From Microvirga solisilvae (GTDB lineage Bacteria > Pseudomonadota > Alphaproteobacteria > Rhizobiales > Beijerinckiaceae), in contig NZ_JAKUCN010000004.1 in the NCBI RefSeq assembly GCF_022808595.1, positions 248,001-312,000 on the forward strand: DNA of 64,000 nt. The letters run 5' to 3'. This document shows, piece after piece, positions 1 through 9,357 of this stretch. Made by a program: the position numbers and the translations under genes. How positions within the stretch are numbered: the first letter of the stretch is position 1; the number at the start of each line of letters is the position of its first letter. The notes below the pieces were generated by a model. That model saw only the letters and a program-made list of their open reading frames with translations. It made no database searches and was not told the DNA's origin.

Positions 1-203
1 TGGTCGATGCCGCCGGATGCCGTGGCTTGCGGATCGGAGACGCGCAGGTCTCCGAGATGCATTGTAACTTCCTCATCAATCACGGTTCGGCCTCTGCCGC
101 CGATATCGAGAATCTGGGTGAGGAAGTGCGTCGCCGGGTTCGCGAGATGTCGGGCGTGGAGCTCGAATGGGAAATCAAGCGCGTCGGCTTCGCCCGAGCC
201 TAA
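1..203 (+). CDS. murB: UDP-N-acetylenolpyruvoylglucosamine reductase, C-terminal end (partial)
   Basis: The window opens inside this gene; 66 residues in the frame starting at base 3 remain before the TAA at 201-203. They read [19 protein letters not shown], then an end containing LEWEIKRVG, which is the conserved C-terminal region of MurB. MurB is the FAD- and NADPH-dependent cytoplasmic enzyme that reduces enolpyruvyl-UDP-GlcNAc to UDP-MurNAc, early in peptidoglycan precursor synthesis. It lies 66 bases upstream of ddl in the same direction, as usual in the alphaproteobacterial division and cell-wall cluster. The N-terminal FAD domain is outside the window. Confidence 0.93.
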   Translation, partial: VDAAGCRGLRIGDAQVSEMHCNFLINHGSASAADIENLGEEVRRRVREMSGVELEWEIKRVGFARA

Positions 204-269
204 ACCCCGAATCACTTTGTTAACGCCCGGCTGGTTCACTGGCCGGGCTGCCATTCAAGGAGCCCTATC

Positions 270-1193
270 ATGGCCAAGCACGTTGCCGTTCTCTATGGCG
301 GGTGGTCCTCGGAGCGCGAGGTGAGCCTGGCTTCGGGCCGCGCCTGCTGCAAGGCCTTGGAGGAGAGGGGCTACAAGGTCACCCCCATCGACGTTCAGCC
401 CGATATTGCCACCGTTCTGCAGGCAACCGCGCCGGATGTGGTGTTCAATGCTCTTCACGGCCCGGTCGGCGAGGATGGCACCATCCAGGGTCTCCTGGAG
501 ATCTTGAGGATTCCCTATACCCATTCCGGTGTGCTGGCTTCTGCGATCGCCATGCAGAAGGACAAGGCGAAGATCGTCATGGCCGCAGCCGGCGTTTCCG
601 TGCCGAAGGGAATGGTTGTTAACAGAATGGAAGCGGCCAAAAGCCACGTGCTTCCTGCTCCCTATGTGGTGAAACCGATCAGCGAGGGCTCCTCGAAGGG
701 TGTCATCATCGTCCGCGCGGACCGCTCCCATCCCCCTCAGGAACTCATGCGGGACGACTGGGCTTTCGGCGAGCAAGTCCTTGTAGAATCATATGTTGCG
801 GGCCGCGAGCTCACCTGCGCGGTCATGGGCGACAGGGCCCTTGGGGTCATCGACATCCAGCCCGCCACCGGGGTCTTCTACGACTATGACGCAAAGTATG
901 TGAAGGGCGGGTCCATTCACATCCTCCCGGCAGAAATTAAACCGAATATTTACCAAAAGGTCCAAGAGTTGGCGTTAACGGCGCATCAAGCGCTCGGCTG
1001 CAGGGGAATCAGCCGTGCCGACTTGCGGTACGACGACACCCCCGGGGGAACCGGGGAACTCGTGGTCCTAGAGGTCAACACGCAACCCGGCCTGACCGAG
1101 ACGAGCTTGGTGCCAGAATTGGCAGCCCATGCGGGCTATACGTTTGGCGAGCTTGTGCAATGGATGGTGGAGGACGCTACCTGCAACCGATGA
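270..1193 (+). CDS. ddl: D-alanine--D-alanine ligase
   Basis: ATP-grasp enzyme joining two D-alanines for the peptidoglycan pentapeptide stem; cytoplasmic. The 307-residue length is normal for DdlB. Visible motifs are GGWSSEREVSL near residues 10-20, the EGSSKGV loop in the middle, and EVNTQPGLTETS at 268-279, whose Glu and Asn bind magnesium in the family. A good ribosome site (AAGGAG) sits about eight bases before the ATG. It lies between murB and ftsQ, and its stop overlaps the likely ftsQ start (ATGA), suggesting translational coupling. Confidence 0.95.
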   Translation: MAKHVAVLYGGWSSEREVSLASGRACCKALEERGYKVTPIDVQPDIATVLQATAPDVVFNALHGPVGEDGTIQGLLEILRIPYTHSGVLASAIAMQKDKAKIVMAAAGVSVPKGMVVNRMEAAKSHVLPAPYVVKPISEGSSKGVIIVRADRSHPPQELMRDDWAFGEQVLVESYVAGRELTCAVMGDRALGVIDIQPATGVFYDYDAKYVKGGSIHILPAEIKPNIYQKVQELALTAHQALGCRGISRADLRYDDTPGGTGELVVLEVNTQPGLTETSLVPELAAHAGYTFGELVQWMVEDATCNR

Positions 1194-2119
1194 CGGCCTA
1201 CCCGGCCGGCGCCGTTGCTGCGCGTGCTGCCTCCCACAGGCAGCCCCGAATCAAAAAGTTCTTCGGCTCCTCGCGGAGCGTTCGTCGGCGCTCCGCCGGC
1301 GTCCCCCTCGAAAAGCGCATCCCGCGCTTCCTGGGCACCTGGCTCACCCTCGGCTTCTACACTGGCGTCGTGACGCTCGGTCTCTGGCAGGGTGGCCATC
1401 TCGACACCTTCATCCGCGATAACGGCCAGCCGCATCATGCGATTGCCCGCGCACTCGGCCTCGGCCTCGAGCGCGTGACGATCTCCGGCATTGCGCAGAT
1501 GCGCGAGGCGGAAGTGCTCGCCGCAGCCGGTCTCAACGGCAAGCAATCGCTGGCCTTCCTCGACGTGAACGATCTGCGTGAGCGCCTCGAGCATGTTCCG
1601 CTGATCGAGAGCGCCACCGTGCGCAAGCTCTATCCGAACGAGCTCGTGATCACGCTCACCGAGCGCCAGCCCTATGCGGTTTGGCAGAACAACGGCGAGC
1701 TTTTCATCATCGCAGCCGATGGCACCGTCATCGACCTCATGCAGGACGACCGCTTCACCAATCTGCCCTTCGTGGTGGGCGAGAGCGCCAATGTCCGCAG
1801 CAAGGAATATCTCGCGCTCCTCGATGCAGCTGGTCCGCTCAAGGGCCGCATCCGCGCCGGCACGCTCGTTTCCGGACGCCGCTGGACGCTCAAGATGGAC
1901 AACGGCATGGACGTGCGCCTGCCGGAGCAGGGCGCATCCGATGCGCTCGCCCGTCTCGTGAAGCTCGAGAACGAACAGAAGATTTTGGAAAAGGACGTGC
2001 TCGCGGTCGATCTGCGCATGGCAGATCGCGTCGTGGTGCGCCTCACGGAAGAGGCGGCTCTGGCCCGCGCCGAGTCGCTCAAGAAGAAACCGATGCGCGG
2101 CAAGGGGGTCGATACATGA
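1190..2119 (+). CDS. ftsQ: Cell division protein FtsQ
   Basis: Bitopic inner-membrane divisome protein linking early and late division proteins. From this start it has 309 residues: a basic cytoplasmic tail (1-45), one membrane segment (about 46-66) and a POTRA domain beginning near residue 85, then the FtsQ domain. I chose ATG 1190 because it forms an ATGA overlap with the ddl stop; the frame also opens at 1160, which would overlap ddl by 34 bases. The stop overlaps the ftsA start (ATGA at 2116-2119), so ddl-ftsQ-ftsA look translated as a coupled unit. Confidence 0.92.
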   Translation: MTAYPAGAVAARAASHRQPRIKKFFGSSRSVRRRSAGVPLEKRIPRFLGTWLTLGFYTGVVTLGLWQGGHLDTFIRDNGQPHHAIARALGLGLERVTISGIAQMREAEVLAAAGLNGKQSLAFLDVNDLRERLEHVPLIESATVRKLYPNELVITLTERQPYAVWQNNGELFIIAADGTVIDLMQDDRFTNLPFVVGESANVRSKEYLALLDAAGPLKGRIRAGTLVSGRRWTLKMDNGMDVRLPEQGASDALARLVKLENEQKILEKDVLAVDLRMADRVVVRLTEEAALARAESLKKKPMRGKGVDT

Positions 2120-3438
2120 GTCTCTCGGGTCACGGGCTAACGCCGCGCCTCAAGCCTTTGTCTGCGCGCAAGAGCGCCATCCTCTCGGTCCTCGATATCG
2201 GAACGAGCAAGGTGGTCTGCGTGGTGGCGGAGCTGAAGCCGGCCGATGAAAGTGAATCGTTGCGCAGCCGCACCCATGTGGCGCGCATCCTCGGCATCGG
2301 CCATCAGCGTTCGGCAGGCTTGAAGGGCGGCGTCGTTGTCGATCTGGAAGCAGCGGAAACATGCATTCGTCAGGCCGTTCATGCGGCCGAGCGGATGGCG
2401 AAGGTGGAAATCCAGTCGGTGATCGTCAACCTCACCGGCGGGCGTCTCGCCTCCGAGCATTTCGATGCGCATATTCCGGTGCGCGGCGCCGTGAATGCCG
2501 GTGATATTCACCGCGTTCTCGATGTGGCCTCCGATTACGATCTGCGCCGGGGCAGGGCGGTTCTTCACGCGCTGCCGACGGGCTTCTCGCTCGACCAGCA
2601 GAATCACATCGTCGATCCCGCCGGCATGATCGGCGAGCAGCTCGGCGTCGATCTGCACGTGGTCACCACGGAAACGGCGGCTGCGCGCAATCTCATGCTC
2701 GCGGTCGAGCGCTGCCACCTCGGTGTGGAAGCGGTGATCGCATCTCCCTACGCTGCCGGCCTCTCGGCTCTCGTCGATGACGAAGCCGATATGGGCTGCG
2801 CCGTCGTCGACATGGGCGCGGGCACAACGAGCGTAGGCATCTTCTCCAACGGGCATCTCGTGCATACGGATGCCATCGCCGTCGGCGGTCACCACGTGAC
2901 CATGGACATCGCGCGTGGTCTCACCACCCGCGTCTCCGCTGCCGAGCGGCTCAAGACTCTCTACGGTTCCGCGATCACGTCGAGCGCGGACGATCGGGAC
3001 ATGATCGCGGTGCCGCAGGTCGATGAGGACGAACGGGACGTTCCGAACCATCTGCCGAAGTCGCATCTCGTTCGCATCATCAAGCCGCGAGTCGAGGAAA
3101 TTCTCGAACTCGTGCGCGATCGCCTCAAAGGCGCGGGCTTCGCAGCCCAGGCCGGACGGCGCGTCGTGCTGACGGGTGGCGCAAGCCAGCTCGTGGGCTT
3201 GCCGGAAACGGCGCGCCGCATTCTGCAGGGCCAGGTTCGTGTCGGGCGTCCGCTCGGCATCAAGGGTCTGCCGGAAGCGGCGAAGGGCCCCGCTTTTTCG
3301 GCGGTGGTCGGCCTCCTGGTTTATCCCCAGGTGGCGCATATCGAGTATTTCGAGCCGCGCTCGAGCGGCTTGTTTCAGAGTACGGGAACCGACGGCTACT
3401 TCTCGCGGGTGGGCCGGTGGATTCGCGATAGTTTTTAA
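2116..3438 (+). CDS. ftsA: Cell division protein FtsA
   Basis: Actin-like ATPase that tethers FtsZ filaments to the inner membrane. The 440 residues contain the phosphate-1 motif LDIGTSKV (Asp27), the phosphate-2 motif VVDMGAGTTSVGIF and the adenosine motif LTGGASQLVG, in the usual order. The extreme C-terminus, FSRVGRWIRDSF, is an amphipathic helix of the kind that binds membrane. The same frame is open far upstream through ftsQ, but the ATG at 2116 overlapping the ftsQ stop gives the expected N-terminus. ftsZ follows after 102 bases. Confidence 0.95.
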   Translation: MSLSGHGLTPRLKPLSARKSAILSVLDIGTSKVVCVVAELKPADESESLRSRTHVARILGIGHQRSAGLKGGVVVDLEAAETCIRQAVHAAERMAKVEIQSVIVNLTGGRLASEHFDAHIPVRGAVNAGDIHRVLDVASDYDLRRGRAVLHALPTGFSLDQQNHIVDPAGMIGEQLGVDLHVVTTETAAARNLMLAVERCHLGVEAVIASPYAAGLSALVDDEADMGCAVVDMGAGTTSVGIFSNGHLVHTDAIAVGGHHVTMDIARGLTTRVSAAERLKTLYGSAITSSADDRDMIAVPQVDEDERDVPNHLPKSHLVRIIKPRVEEILELVRDRLKGAGFAAQAGRRVVLTGGASQLVGLPETARRILQGQVRVGRPLGIKGLPEAAKGPAFSAVVGLLVYPQVAHIEYFEPRSSGLFQSTGTDGYFSRVGRWIRDSF

Positions 3439-3540
3439 ATGCGTAACGCGATGGCGCGGCGGGTCATCGGGTAGAGTTCAAGTCAACACAGTAAGCGTCG
3501 GCCAAACGCTGTCAGTCAAAAGGCCAAAGAGGCACAGGTC

Positions 3541-5217
3541 ATGGCAATCAATTCGCAAACTCCGGACATTCGGGAACTCAAGCCGCACATCACTGTCTTC
3601 GGTGTCGGTGGCGCCGGCGGCAACGCCGTGAACAACATGATCGAGTCGGGTCTGGAGGGCGTCCAGTTCGTGGTGTCCAACACCGACGCGCAGGCGCTGA
3701 CCTCCTCCAAGGCTCCGCGCGTGATCCAGATGGGCATTCAGGTGACCGAAGGCCTCGGCGCCGGTTCGCAGCCGGAAGTCGGCCGCGCCGCCGCTGAAGA
3801 GGTGATCGACGAGATCCGCGATCAGCTCGCAGGCTCCCACATGGTGTTCATCACCGCCGGCATGGGCGGTGGCACCGGCACGGGCGCTGCTCCCGTGATT
3901 GCCCGCGCTGCTCGCGAACTCGGCATCCTCACAGTCGGTGTCGTCACGAAGCCGTTCCAGTTCGAGGGCGTGCGCCGCATGCGTCTGGCTGAGGCCGGCA
4001 TCGCCGAGCTGCAGCAGGCTGTCGATACCCTCATCGTCATCCCGAACCAGAACCTCTTCCGCGTCGCCACCGAGAAGACCACCTTCGCCGACGCCTTCGC
4101 GATGGCCGACCAGGTGCTCTACTCGGGCGTGGCCTGCATCACCGACCTCATGGTCAAGGAAGGCCTCATCAACCTCGACTTCGCCGACGTGCGCTCCGTC
4201 ATGCGCGGCATGGGCAAGGCCATGATGGGCACGGGCGAAGCCTCCGGCGAGAAGCGCGCGATCCGCGCCGCCGAGGCTGCCATCGCGAACCCGCTCCTCG
4301 ACGATGTGTCGATGAAGGGCGCGCGCGGCCTGCTGATCTCGATCACGGGCGGCAACGACCTCACCCTGTATGAACTCGACGAAGCCGCCACCCGCATCCG
4401 CGAGGAAGTGGATCAGGATGCCAACATCATCCTCGGCGCCACCTTCGACGAGAGCCTGGAAGGCATCATCCGCGTCTCCGTCGTGGCCACCGGCATCGAC
4501 CATGCGGTTCTGGAAAACGCCGGTGACCTGTCGGCCACCGAGCAGCGGATCTCCGAAGTGGCCGAGCGTCTGCGCGCCGAAGCCCGCTCCCGCGCCACCC
4601 AGGCCCAGCCTGTTCCTACCTTTCGCGCCAACCCCCAGCTCGCCGAGCCGGTGAAGGCTGCCCAGCAGATCCTGACCGAGGGCACCCCCGTCCTCGCTCC
4701 CGCTCCCGTGGCTGCCGTTCCGCAGGTCATGGAACCGGCTCCCCAGCCGGTGATCCGCGACGACGTGGTGCTCACCCCGGCCCAGCCCAAGCCCGCGATG
4801 TCCTACGAAGCTCCGGCTCCGCAGGCTCCGGTCTATGACGAGCCGGCGATGGACGATTCCTTCATCCCACCGCAGGCCGAGCGCGCCATGCGTCCGGCCC
4901 GGATGCCGCGAATCGACGAGCTGCCGATCCCGGCTCAGAATCAGATCCGCGCCAGCCGTGGTGAGATCGACCCGGTTCAGGAGCACAAGCCGTCCCTGAT
5001 GCAGCGCCTCGCCACCATGGGCTTCGGCCGCCGCGAGGAAAACCAGCAGGTTCAGGTGGATCCTGCTCCCCGCCAGGAGGCTCCGCGCCAACAGATGTCC
5101 CCGGTTCACGCCGAGTATGCCCGCCGTCCGGCGCCGCAGGCTCAGCGTCCCGCCCCGCGCGGTGCCGAGGACGATCAGCTGGAGATTCCGGCCTTCCTCC
5201 GCCGCCAGGCCAACTAA
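3541..5217 (+). CDS. ftsZ: Cell division GTPase FtsZ, long C-terminal linker form
   Basis: Tubulin-like GTPase that forms the Z ring. The tubulin signature GGGTGTG lies at residues 109-115 and the globular core runs to about residue 335. The protein is 558 residues, compared with about 383 in E. coli, because a Pro/Ala/Gln-rich disordered linker of roughly 200 residues precedes the conserved terminal peptide [12 protein letters not shown], which binds FtsA and other partners. Such long linkers are usual in alphaproteobacteria. A strong terminator follows at 5243-5275, so ftsZ closes the division operon. Confidence 0.97.
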   Translation: MAINSQTPDIRELKPHITVFGVGGAGGNAVNNMIESGLEGVQFVVSNTDAQALTSSKAPRVIQMGIQVTEGLGAGSQPEVGRAAAEEVIDEIRDQLAGSHMVFITAGMGGGTGTGAAPVIARAARELGILTVGVVTKPFQFEGVRRMRLAEAGIAELQQAVDTLIVIPNQNLFRVATEKTTFADAFAMADQVLYSGVACITDLMVKEGLINLDFADVRSVMRGMGKAMMGTGEASGEKRAIRAAEAAIANPLLDDVSMKGARGLLISITGGNDLTLYELDEAATRIREEVDQDANIILGATFDESLEGIIRVSVVATGIDHAVLENAGDLSATEQRISEVAERLRAEARSRATQAQPVPTFRANPQLAEPVKAAQQILTEGTPVLAPAPVAAVPQVMEPAPQPVIRDDVVLTPAQPKPAMSYEAPAPQAPVYDEPAMDDSFIPPQAERAMRPARMPRIDELPIPAQNQIRASRGEIDPVQEHKPSLMQRLATMGFGRREENQQVQVDPAPRQEAPRQQMSPVHAEYARRPAPQAQRPAPRGAEDDQLEIPAFLRRQAN

Positions 5218-5242
5218 GCCTGTAAGGTTTGTTACAACGGGA

Positions 5243-5275
5243 AGCCCCAGCCGCACTCGCGGCTGGGGCTTTTTT
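5243..5275 (+). terminator. Rho-independent terminator of ftsZ
   Basis: A perfect 12-bp stem (5243-5254 with 5259-5270), a four-base ACTC loop and a run of Ts. It lies 25 bases after the ftsZ stop and separates the division operon from lpxC. Confidence 0.9.
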
Positions 5276-5289
5276 CGTAAAAGCGTTAG

Positions 5290-5316
5290 TTAACAAAGGG
5301 TTAACACTTATCCACT
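5290..5316 (+). promoter_or_regulatory. Candidate CtrA site next to a DnaA-box-like 9-mer
   Basis: TTAA at 5290-5293, exactly seven bases, TTAA at 5301-5304 matches the full CtrA consensus of alphaproteobacteria (TTAA-N7-TTAA). Four bases further, TTATCCACT at 5308-5316 matches the DnaA box TTATCCACA in 8 of 9 positions. The pair lies between the ftsZ terminator and lpxC. Sequence match only; binding is inferred. Confidence 0.5.
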
Positions 5317-5484
5317 CTGTAACAGAACGTTAAAAAGCGTGATTTGGCCTAGGCTGTAGTGGGGACTATGTTCCCCATGTCGAAAGGGCGAGGGTCCTAC
5401 TTCGATCCCGCCGATCAACAGTTTGAAGCGAACGCATTGCGCGGCTTTTTCCAAAGCGGCGATCATGTTCGAGGTTCAGAGATA

Positions 5485-6429
5485 ATGAAGCAAAGCCATC
5501 AAACCACGCTCCGCGCCGCCGTTACGCTCGTAGGTATCGGCGTTCATTCCGGAGATGAGGTGAGGATGATCCTCCACCCGGCGGAGGTGAACCATGGCAT
5601 TGCTTTCCTGCGCACCGGCCTGCCCGGCGGCTTGGACCGTCTCATCGACGCCCGCCATCTGGCTGTGACCGCCACCGAACTCTGCACCGTCATCGGCGAC
5701 CGTGAGAGCGGCGCCGTCGCCACCATCGAGCACCTCATGGCGGCCCTGACGGGTCTGGGCATCGACAACGTGCTCGTCGAGATCGACGGCCCGGAAGTGC
5801 CTATCCTCGACGGCAGCTCCGCCCCCTTCATCGACGCCATCGATCAGGTCGGCATCGTCGCCCAGGGCGCCAGCCGCCGTTATATCAAGGTTCTCAAGCC
5901 CGTCCGCGTGACCCAGGGCAAGGCCTTCGCCGAGCTTCTCCCGAACGAGCGCGCCTTCCGCCTCGACGTGGAAATCGACTTCCCGACCCCGGTGATCGGC
6001 CGTCAGCGCAAGGCCATCGACCTGTCACCGTCCGTGTTCCGCCGCGACATCTCCCGCGCCCGCACCTTCGGCTTCATGCGCGACGTGGAGAAGCTCTGGA
6101 GCGCGGGCTTCGCGCTGGGCGCTTCCCTCGACAATACGGTCGCCATCGGCGACGACGGCATCATGAACCCGGAAGGCCTGCGCTATGCCGACGAGTTCGT
6201 GCGCCACAAGCTTCTCGATGCTGTCGGCGACCTGGCCCTGGCCGGCCTGCCGCTGCTGGCCACCTACCGCTCCTATTGCGGCGGCCACCGCCTGAACTTC
6301 TCCGTGCTCGAGGCCCTGTTCTCCAGCCGCTCCAACTACGCCATCGTGGACGGCGCTCCGCGCCGCGAGCCGGGCTATTTGGATGTCAGCAGCGCGGCCC
6401 GGACGGCTTTCGCTCCTGAAGTTCACTGA
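5485..6429 (+). CDS. lpxC: UDP-3-O-acyl-N-acetylglucosamine deacetylase
   Basis: Zinc amidase catalysing the committed step of lipid A synthesis in the cytoplasm. The start at 5485 gives MKQSHQTTLRAAV, the usual LpxC N-terminus, and 314 residues. The frame is open 42 codons further upstream (first candidate start 5359), which I regard as leader. The zinc and catalytic regions are visible as TIEHLMAALTGLGIDN and HKLLDAVGDLALAG, which carry the family His/Asp ligands. It sits downstream of ftsZ as in most proteobacteria but behind a terminator and a candidate CtrA site, so it probably has its own promoter. Confidence 0.95.
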   Translation: MKQSHQTTLRAAVTLVGIGVHSGDEVRMILHPAEVNHGIAFLRTGLPGGLDRLIDARHLAVTATELCTVIGDRESGAVATIEHLMAALTGLGIDNVLVEIDGPEVPILDGSSAPFIDAIDQVGIVAQGASRRYIKVLKPVRVTQGKAFAELLPNERAFRLDVEIDFPTPVIGRQRKAIDLSPSVFRRDISRARTFGFMRDVEKLWSAGFALGASLDNTVAIGDDGIMNPEGLRYADEFVRHKLLDAVGDLALAGLPLLATYRSYCGGHRLNFSVLEALFSSRSNYAIVDGAPRREPGYLDVSSAARTAFAPEVH

Positions 6430-6611
6430 AGATCTTCCTCTTTCAAGAGCCTGCCGAGCGCCCTTTGGCCGCACGGTTTCTGACCGCTTTGCGCCATCGA
6501 TCTGGGTAAAGCCGCTCGGATGGGGTTGGCTCTTACCCCCCGCATAGGTTAAAGAACCTCGGTGCATCGTTAGAAAATCACCGGGCACCGATTTTGGAGG
6601 ACCGCGAAGCC

Positions 6612-7508
6612 ATGTCTTTCGCGAAGGTTTACTTGAGCTTGAGAACCGCTGCCGGGCGCGCCCTGATGGTTGGCGCCTGCGGCTTGGCACTCGCCGGCTG
6701 CGACACCCTGTCGTCGATCAACCCATTCGACAAGAGCGAAACCTACAAGCCGGAAGTCGTCGCCGACGTCCCGGCCGAGGAGATCTACAACGACGGTCTC
6801 GCGCGCGTTCAGAAGCGTGACTTCGAAGGCGCCGCCAAGAAGTTCAACAGCCTGGACCGCCAGTACCCCTATTCCGAATGGGCCCGCAAAGGCCTGATCA
6901 TGGAAGCCTACGCCAATTACGAGGGCGGCATGTACGAGGAAGCGATCACCGCTTCCAAGCGCTATCTCCAGCAGCATCCGAACACTTCGGACGCCGCTTA
7001 TGCGCAGTACCTGATGGCTTCGTCCTACTACGATCAAATTCCGGACATCACCCGCGATCAGGCCGCCTCCGAGCGCGCGATCTCGGCGCTTCAGGACCTG
7101 ATCCAGCGTTATCCGAGCTCCGAATACGTGGCCGATGCCCGTAAGAAGATCCAGGTCGCCGCCGACCAGCTCGCCGGCAAGGAGATGGAAGTCGGACGCT
7201 TCTATCTGCAGAAGCGCAACTATTCCGGCGCCATCAACCGGTTCCGCACCGTGGTGTCGCGCTATCAGACGACCCGACACACGGAAGAGGCGCTCGAGCG
7301 TCTCACCGAGGCCTATATGGCCATGGGCATCGTCGGCGAGGCGCAGACCGCCGCCGCCGTTCTCGGCCACAACTTCCCTGACAGTCCCTGGTACAAGGAC
7401 GCCCACGCATTGCTGACCAAGGGCGGCGTCGCGCCGCGCGAGGACTCCCAGTCCTGGATCAGCAAGGCCTTCCGTGGCGTTCCCCAGGTCGGTCAGCGGG
7501 CGGGGTAA
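6612..7508 (+). CDS. bamD: Outer membrane protein assembly factor BamD
   Basis: Outer-membrane lipoprotein of the BAM complex, which inserts beta-barrel proteins. The 298 residues begin with a lipoprotein signal ending LALAGC, with Cys30 as the lipidated residue, followed by tetratricopeptide-like helices (for example YNDGLARVQKRDFEGAAKKF) typical of BamD/ComL. An upstream TTG in frame (6594) is rejected because a good ribosome site, GGAGG at 6596-6600, lies between it and the ATG at 6612. It precedes recN by 12 bases. Confidence 0.94.
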   Translation: MSFAKVYLSLRTAAGRALMVGACGLALAGCDTLSSINPFDKSETYKPEVVADVPAEEIYNDGLARVQKRDFEGAAKKFNSLDRQYPYSEWARKGLIMEAYANYEGGMYEEAITASKRYLQQHPNTSDAAYAQYLMASSYYDQIPDITRDQAASERAISALQDLIQRYPSSEYVADARKKIQVAADQLAGKEMEVGRFYLQKRNYSGAINRFRTVVSRYQTTRHTEEALERLTEAYMAMGIVGEAQTAAAVLGHNFPDSPWYKDAHALLTKGGVAPREDSQSWISKAFRGVPQVGQRAG

Positions 7509-7520
7509 GCCTCACCTCCC

Positions 7521-9197
7521 ATGCTGATCCAGCTGGCGATACGCGACATCGTCCTCATCGACAGGCTCGAGCTTCATTTCCACGAGGGACTCTCCGTCCT
7601 CACGGGTGAAACAGGCGCGGGCAAGTCCATCTTGCTCGATGCCTTTGCCCTGGCTCTTGGCGGACGCGGCGACGGAAGCCTCGTCCGTCATGGCGAATCT
7701 CAAGGGCAGGTCACGGCCGTTTTCGACTGCCCGTTGGATCATCCGGCGCGCCGCATCGCCCGCGACGCGGAGATCGATGTGGACGGGGATCTGATCCTGC
7801 GCCGCGTCCAGGTCGCCGACGGGCGCACCCGCGCCTTCGTCAACGACCAGCCCGTGAGCGTCCAGGTACTCAAGGCCATCGGCGCGACCCTGGTCGAGAT
7901 CCACGGCCAGCACGACGACCGCGCCCTGGTGGATCCCGTCAGCCATCGCGCCATCCTCGATGCCTTCGGTGGCCTCTCCGACGAGCTTCAGGCCGTCTCT
8001 GACGCCGCGCGCCGGGTGCGCGAGGCGAGGGCGGCCCTGCAGGAGCACCGCAGCCGGATCGAGAAAGCCCGCAAGGAAGCCGATTTCCTCCGCCATGCCG
8101 TGGATGAGCTGACCAAGCTCAATCCTCTGGCCGGCGAGGAAGAGGCTCTGGCCGAGCGCCGGGTCGTGATGATGCAATCCGAGAAGGTGGCCCAGGACCT
8201 GAACGAGGCCTTCGAGGCCGTCGCAGGCAACTCCTCTCCCGTTCCGGAACTGTCGGCCGCTCTGCGCAAGCTGGAGCGCCGCAGTGCCCAGGCGCCCACC
8301 CTCGTGGACCCGAGCGTGAAAGCCCTCGATTCGGCGCTTGTCGCCATCGACGAAGCTCGCGCGGCCCTGGAAGAGGCGATCCGCGCCACCGAATACGATC
8401 CCCGCGAGCTGGAGCAGACCGAGGAGCGTCTCTTCGCGCTTCGCGCTGCCGCCCGCAAATACGATGTGCCCGCCGATGAACTGGCGGCCCTGCGCCAGCG
8501 CTTCGAGGGCGATGTCGCCGCCATCGATGCAGGCGAGGAACAGCTGTCCGGTCTCGAGACCGCGCTGAAGGAGGCCGATCAGGTCTATCTGAAGGCCGCC
8601 CGCAAGCTCTCCGAGGGCCGCAAGAAGGCGGCTCAGGCGCTCGATTCCGCCGTGCAGGCCGAGCTGCCGCCGCTCAAGCTGGAGCGCGCCAAGTTCATCA
8701 CGGAAATCCAAACCGACGAGGACAGCCGCGATCCGTCGGGCTTCGAGCGGGTGGAGTTCTGGGCCCAGACCAATCCCGGCACCCGTCCCGGTCCTCTCAT
8801 GAAGGTGGCATCCGGCGGCGAGCTGTCCCGCTTCATGCTGGCGCTGAAGGTGGTGCTGGCAGACAAGGGCTCGGCTCCGACCCTCGTCTTCGACGAAATC
8901 GATACCGGTGTCGGCGGCGCGGTGGCGGACGCCATCGGCCAGCGTCTCGGACGCTTGGCCAAGCGTGTCCAGGTCATGGCCGTGACCCACGCCCCGCAGG
9001 TGGCCGCCCGCGCGGAGAGCCATTTCCTCATCGCGAAGGAAGGCGTAAACGGCGCCGAAGACCGCGTGGCGACCCGCGTCATCCCGCTGGAAGCGACGCC
9101 CCGCCGCGAGGAAATCGCCCGCATGCTCGCAGGCGCGACAATCACCGAAGAAGCCCGCGCCGCAGCTGCTCGGCTTCTGGAAGCAGCAGCGCATTAA
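7521..9197 (+). CDS. recN: DNA repair protein RecN
   Basis: SMC-like ATPase acting in double-strand break repair. Walker A (GETGAGKS, residues 29-36) opens the N-terminal head, a long charged helical region in the middle is the expected coiled coil, and the C-terminal head carries the signature region SGGELSRFMLALK and the Walker B element LVFDEIDTGVGG. The 558-residue length is normal. It starts 12 bases after bamD, as in many alphaproteobacteria, and is probably cotranscribed. I see no obvious LexA box immediately upstream. Confidence 0.95.
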   Translation: MLIQLAIRDIVLIDRLELHFHEGLSVLTGETGAGKSILLDAFALALGGRGDGSLVRHGESQGQVTAVFDCPLDHPARRIARDAEIDVDGDLILRRVQVADGRTRAFVNDQPVSVQVLKAIGATLVEIHGQHDDRALVDPVSHRAILDAFGGLSDELQAVSDAARRVREARAALQEHRSRIEKARKEADFLRHAVDELTKLNPLAGEEEALAERRVVMMQSEKVAQDLNEAFEAVAGNSSPVPELSAALRKLERRSAQAPTLVDPSVKALDSALVAIDEARAALEEAIRATEYDPRELEQTEERLFALRAAARKYDVPADELAALRQRFEGDVAAIDAGEEQLSGLETALKEADQVYLKAARKLSEGRKKAAQALDSAVQAELPPLKLERAKFITEIQTDEDSRDPSGFERVEFWAQTNPGTRPGPLMKVASGGELSRFMLALKVVLADKGSAPTLVFDEIDTGVGGAVADAIGQRLGRLAKRVQVMAVTHAPQVAARAESHFLIAKEGVNGAEDRVATRVIPLEATPRREEIARMLAGATITEEARAAAARLLEAAAH

Positions 9198-9357
9198 CAG
9201 GACGCGCATGAGGCATGCCATTCAGGCCTCTACTGAAATTCGCTGAAGCCGGCTAACCACTTGATAAGGGATCGGGGCGCACACAAGTGTCCCCGACCTT
9301 GAGCGGCGCAATGCCGTTTCCGAACCGTTCTATGTCCAACGCCAGGGCTTCATCCTT

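Noticed and set aside
223..250. Hairpin between murB and ddl
   Set aside because: The GC stem has no T-run and the genes are probably cotranscribed, so it is not a terminator. May be an mRNA structure only.
1681..2115. Extension of FtsA upstream through ftsQ
   Set aside because: The open frame is a shadow of ftsQ; translation is Arg/His-rich and the real N-terminus begins at 2116.
9260..9300. Hairpin with GGGG/CCCC arms (about 9272-9294) between recN and the MFS gene, as a terminator
   Set aside because: Short arms and no T-run; too weak to call.
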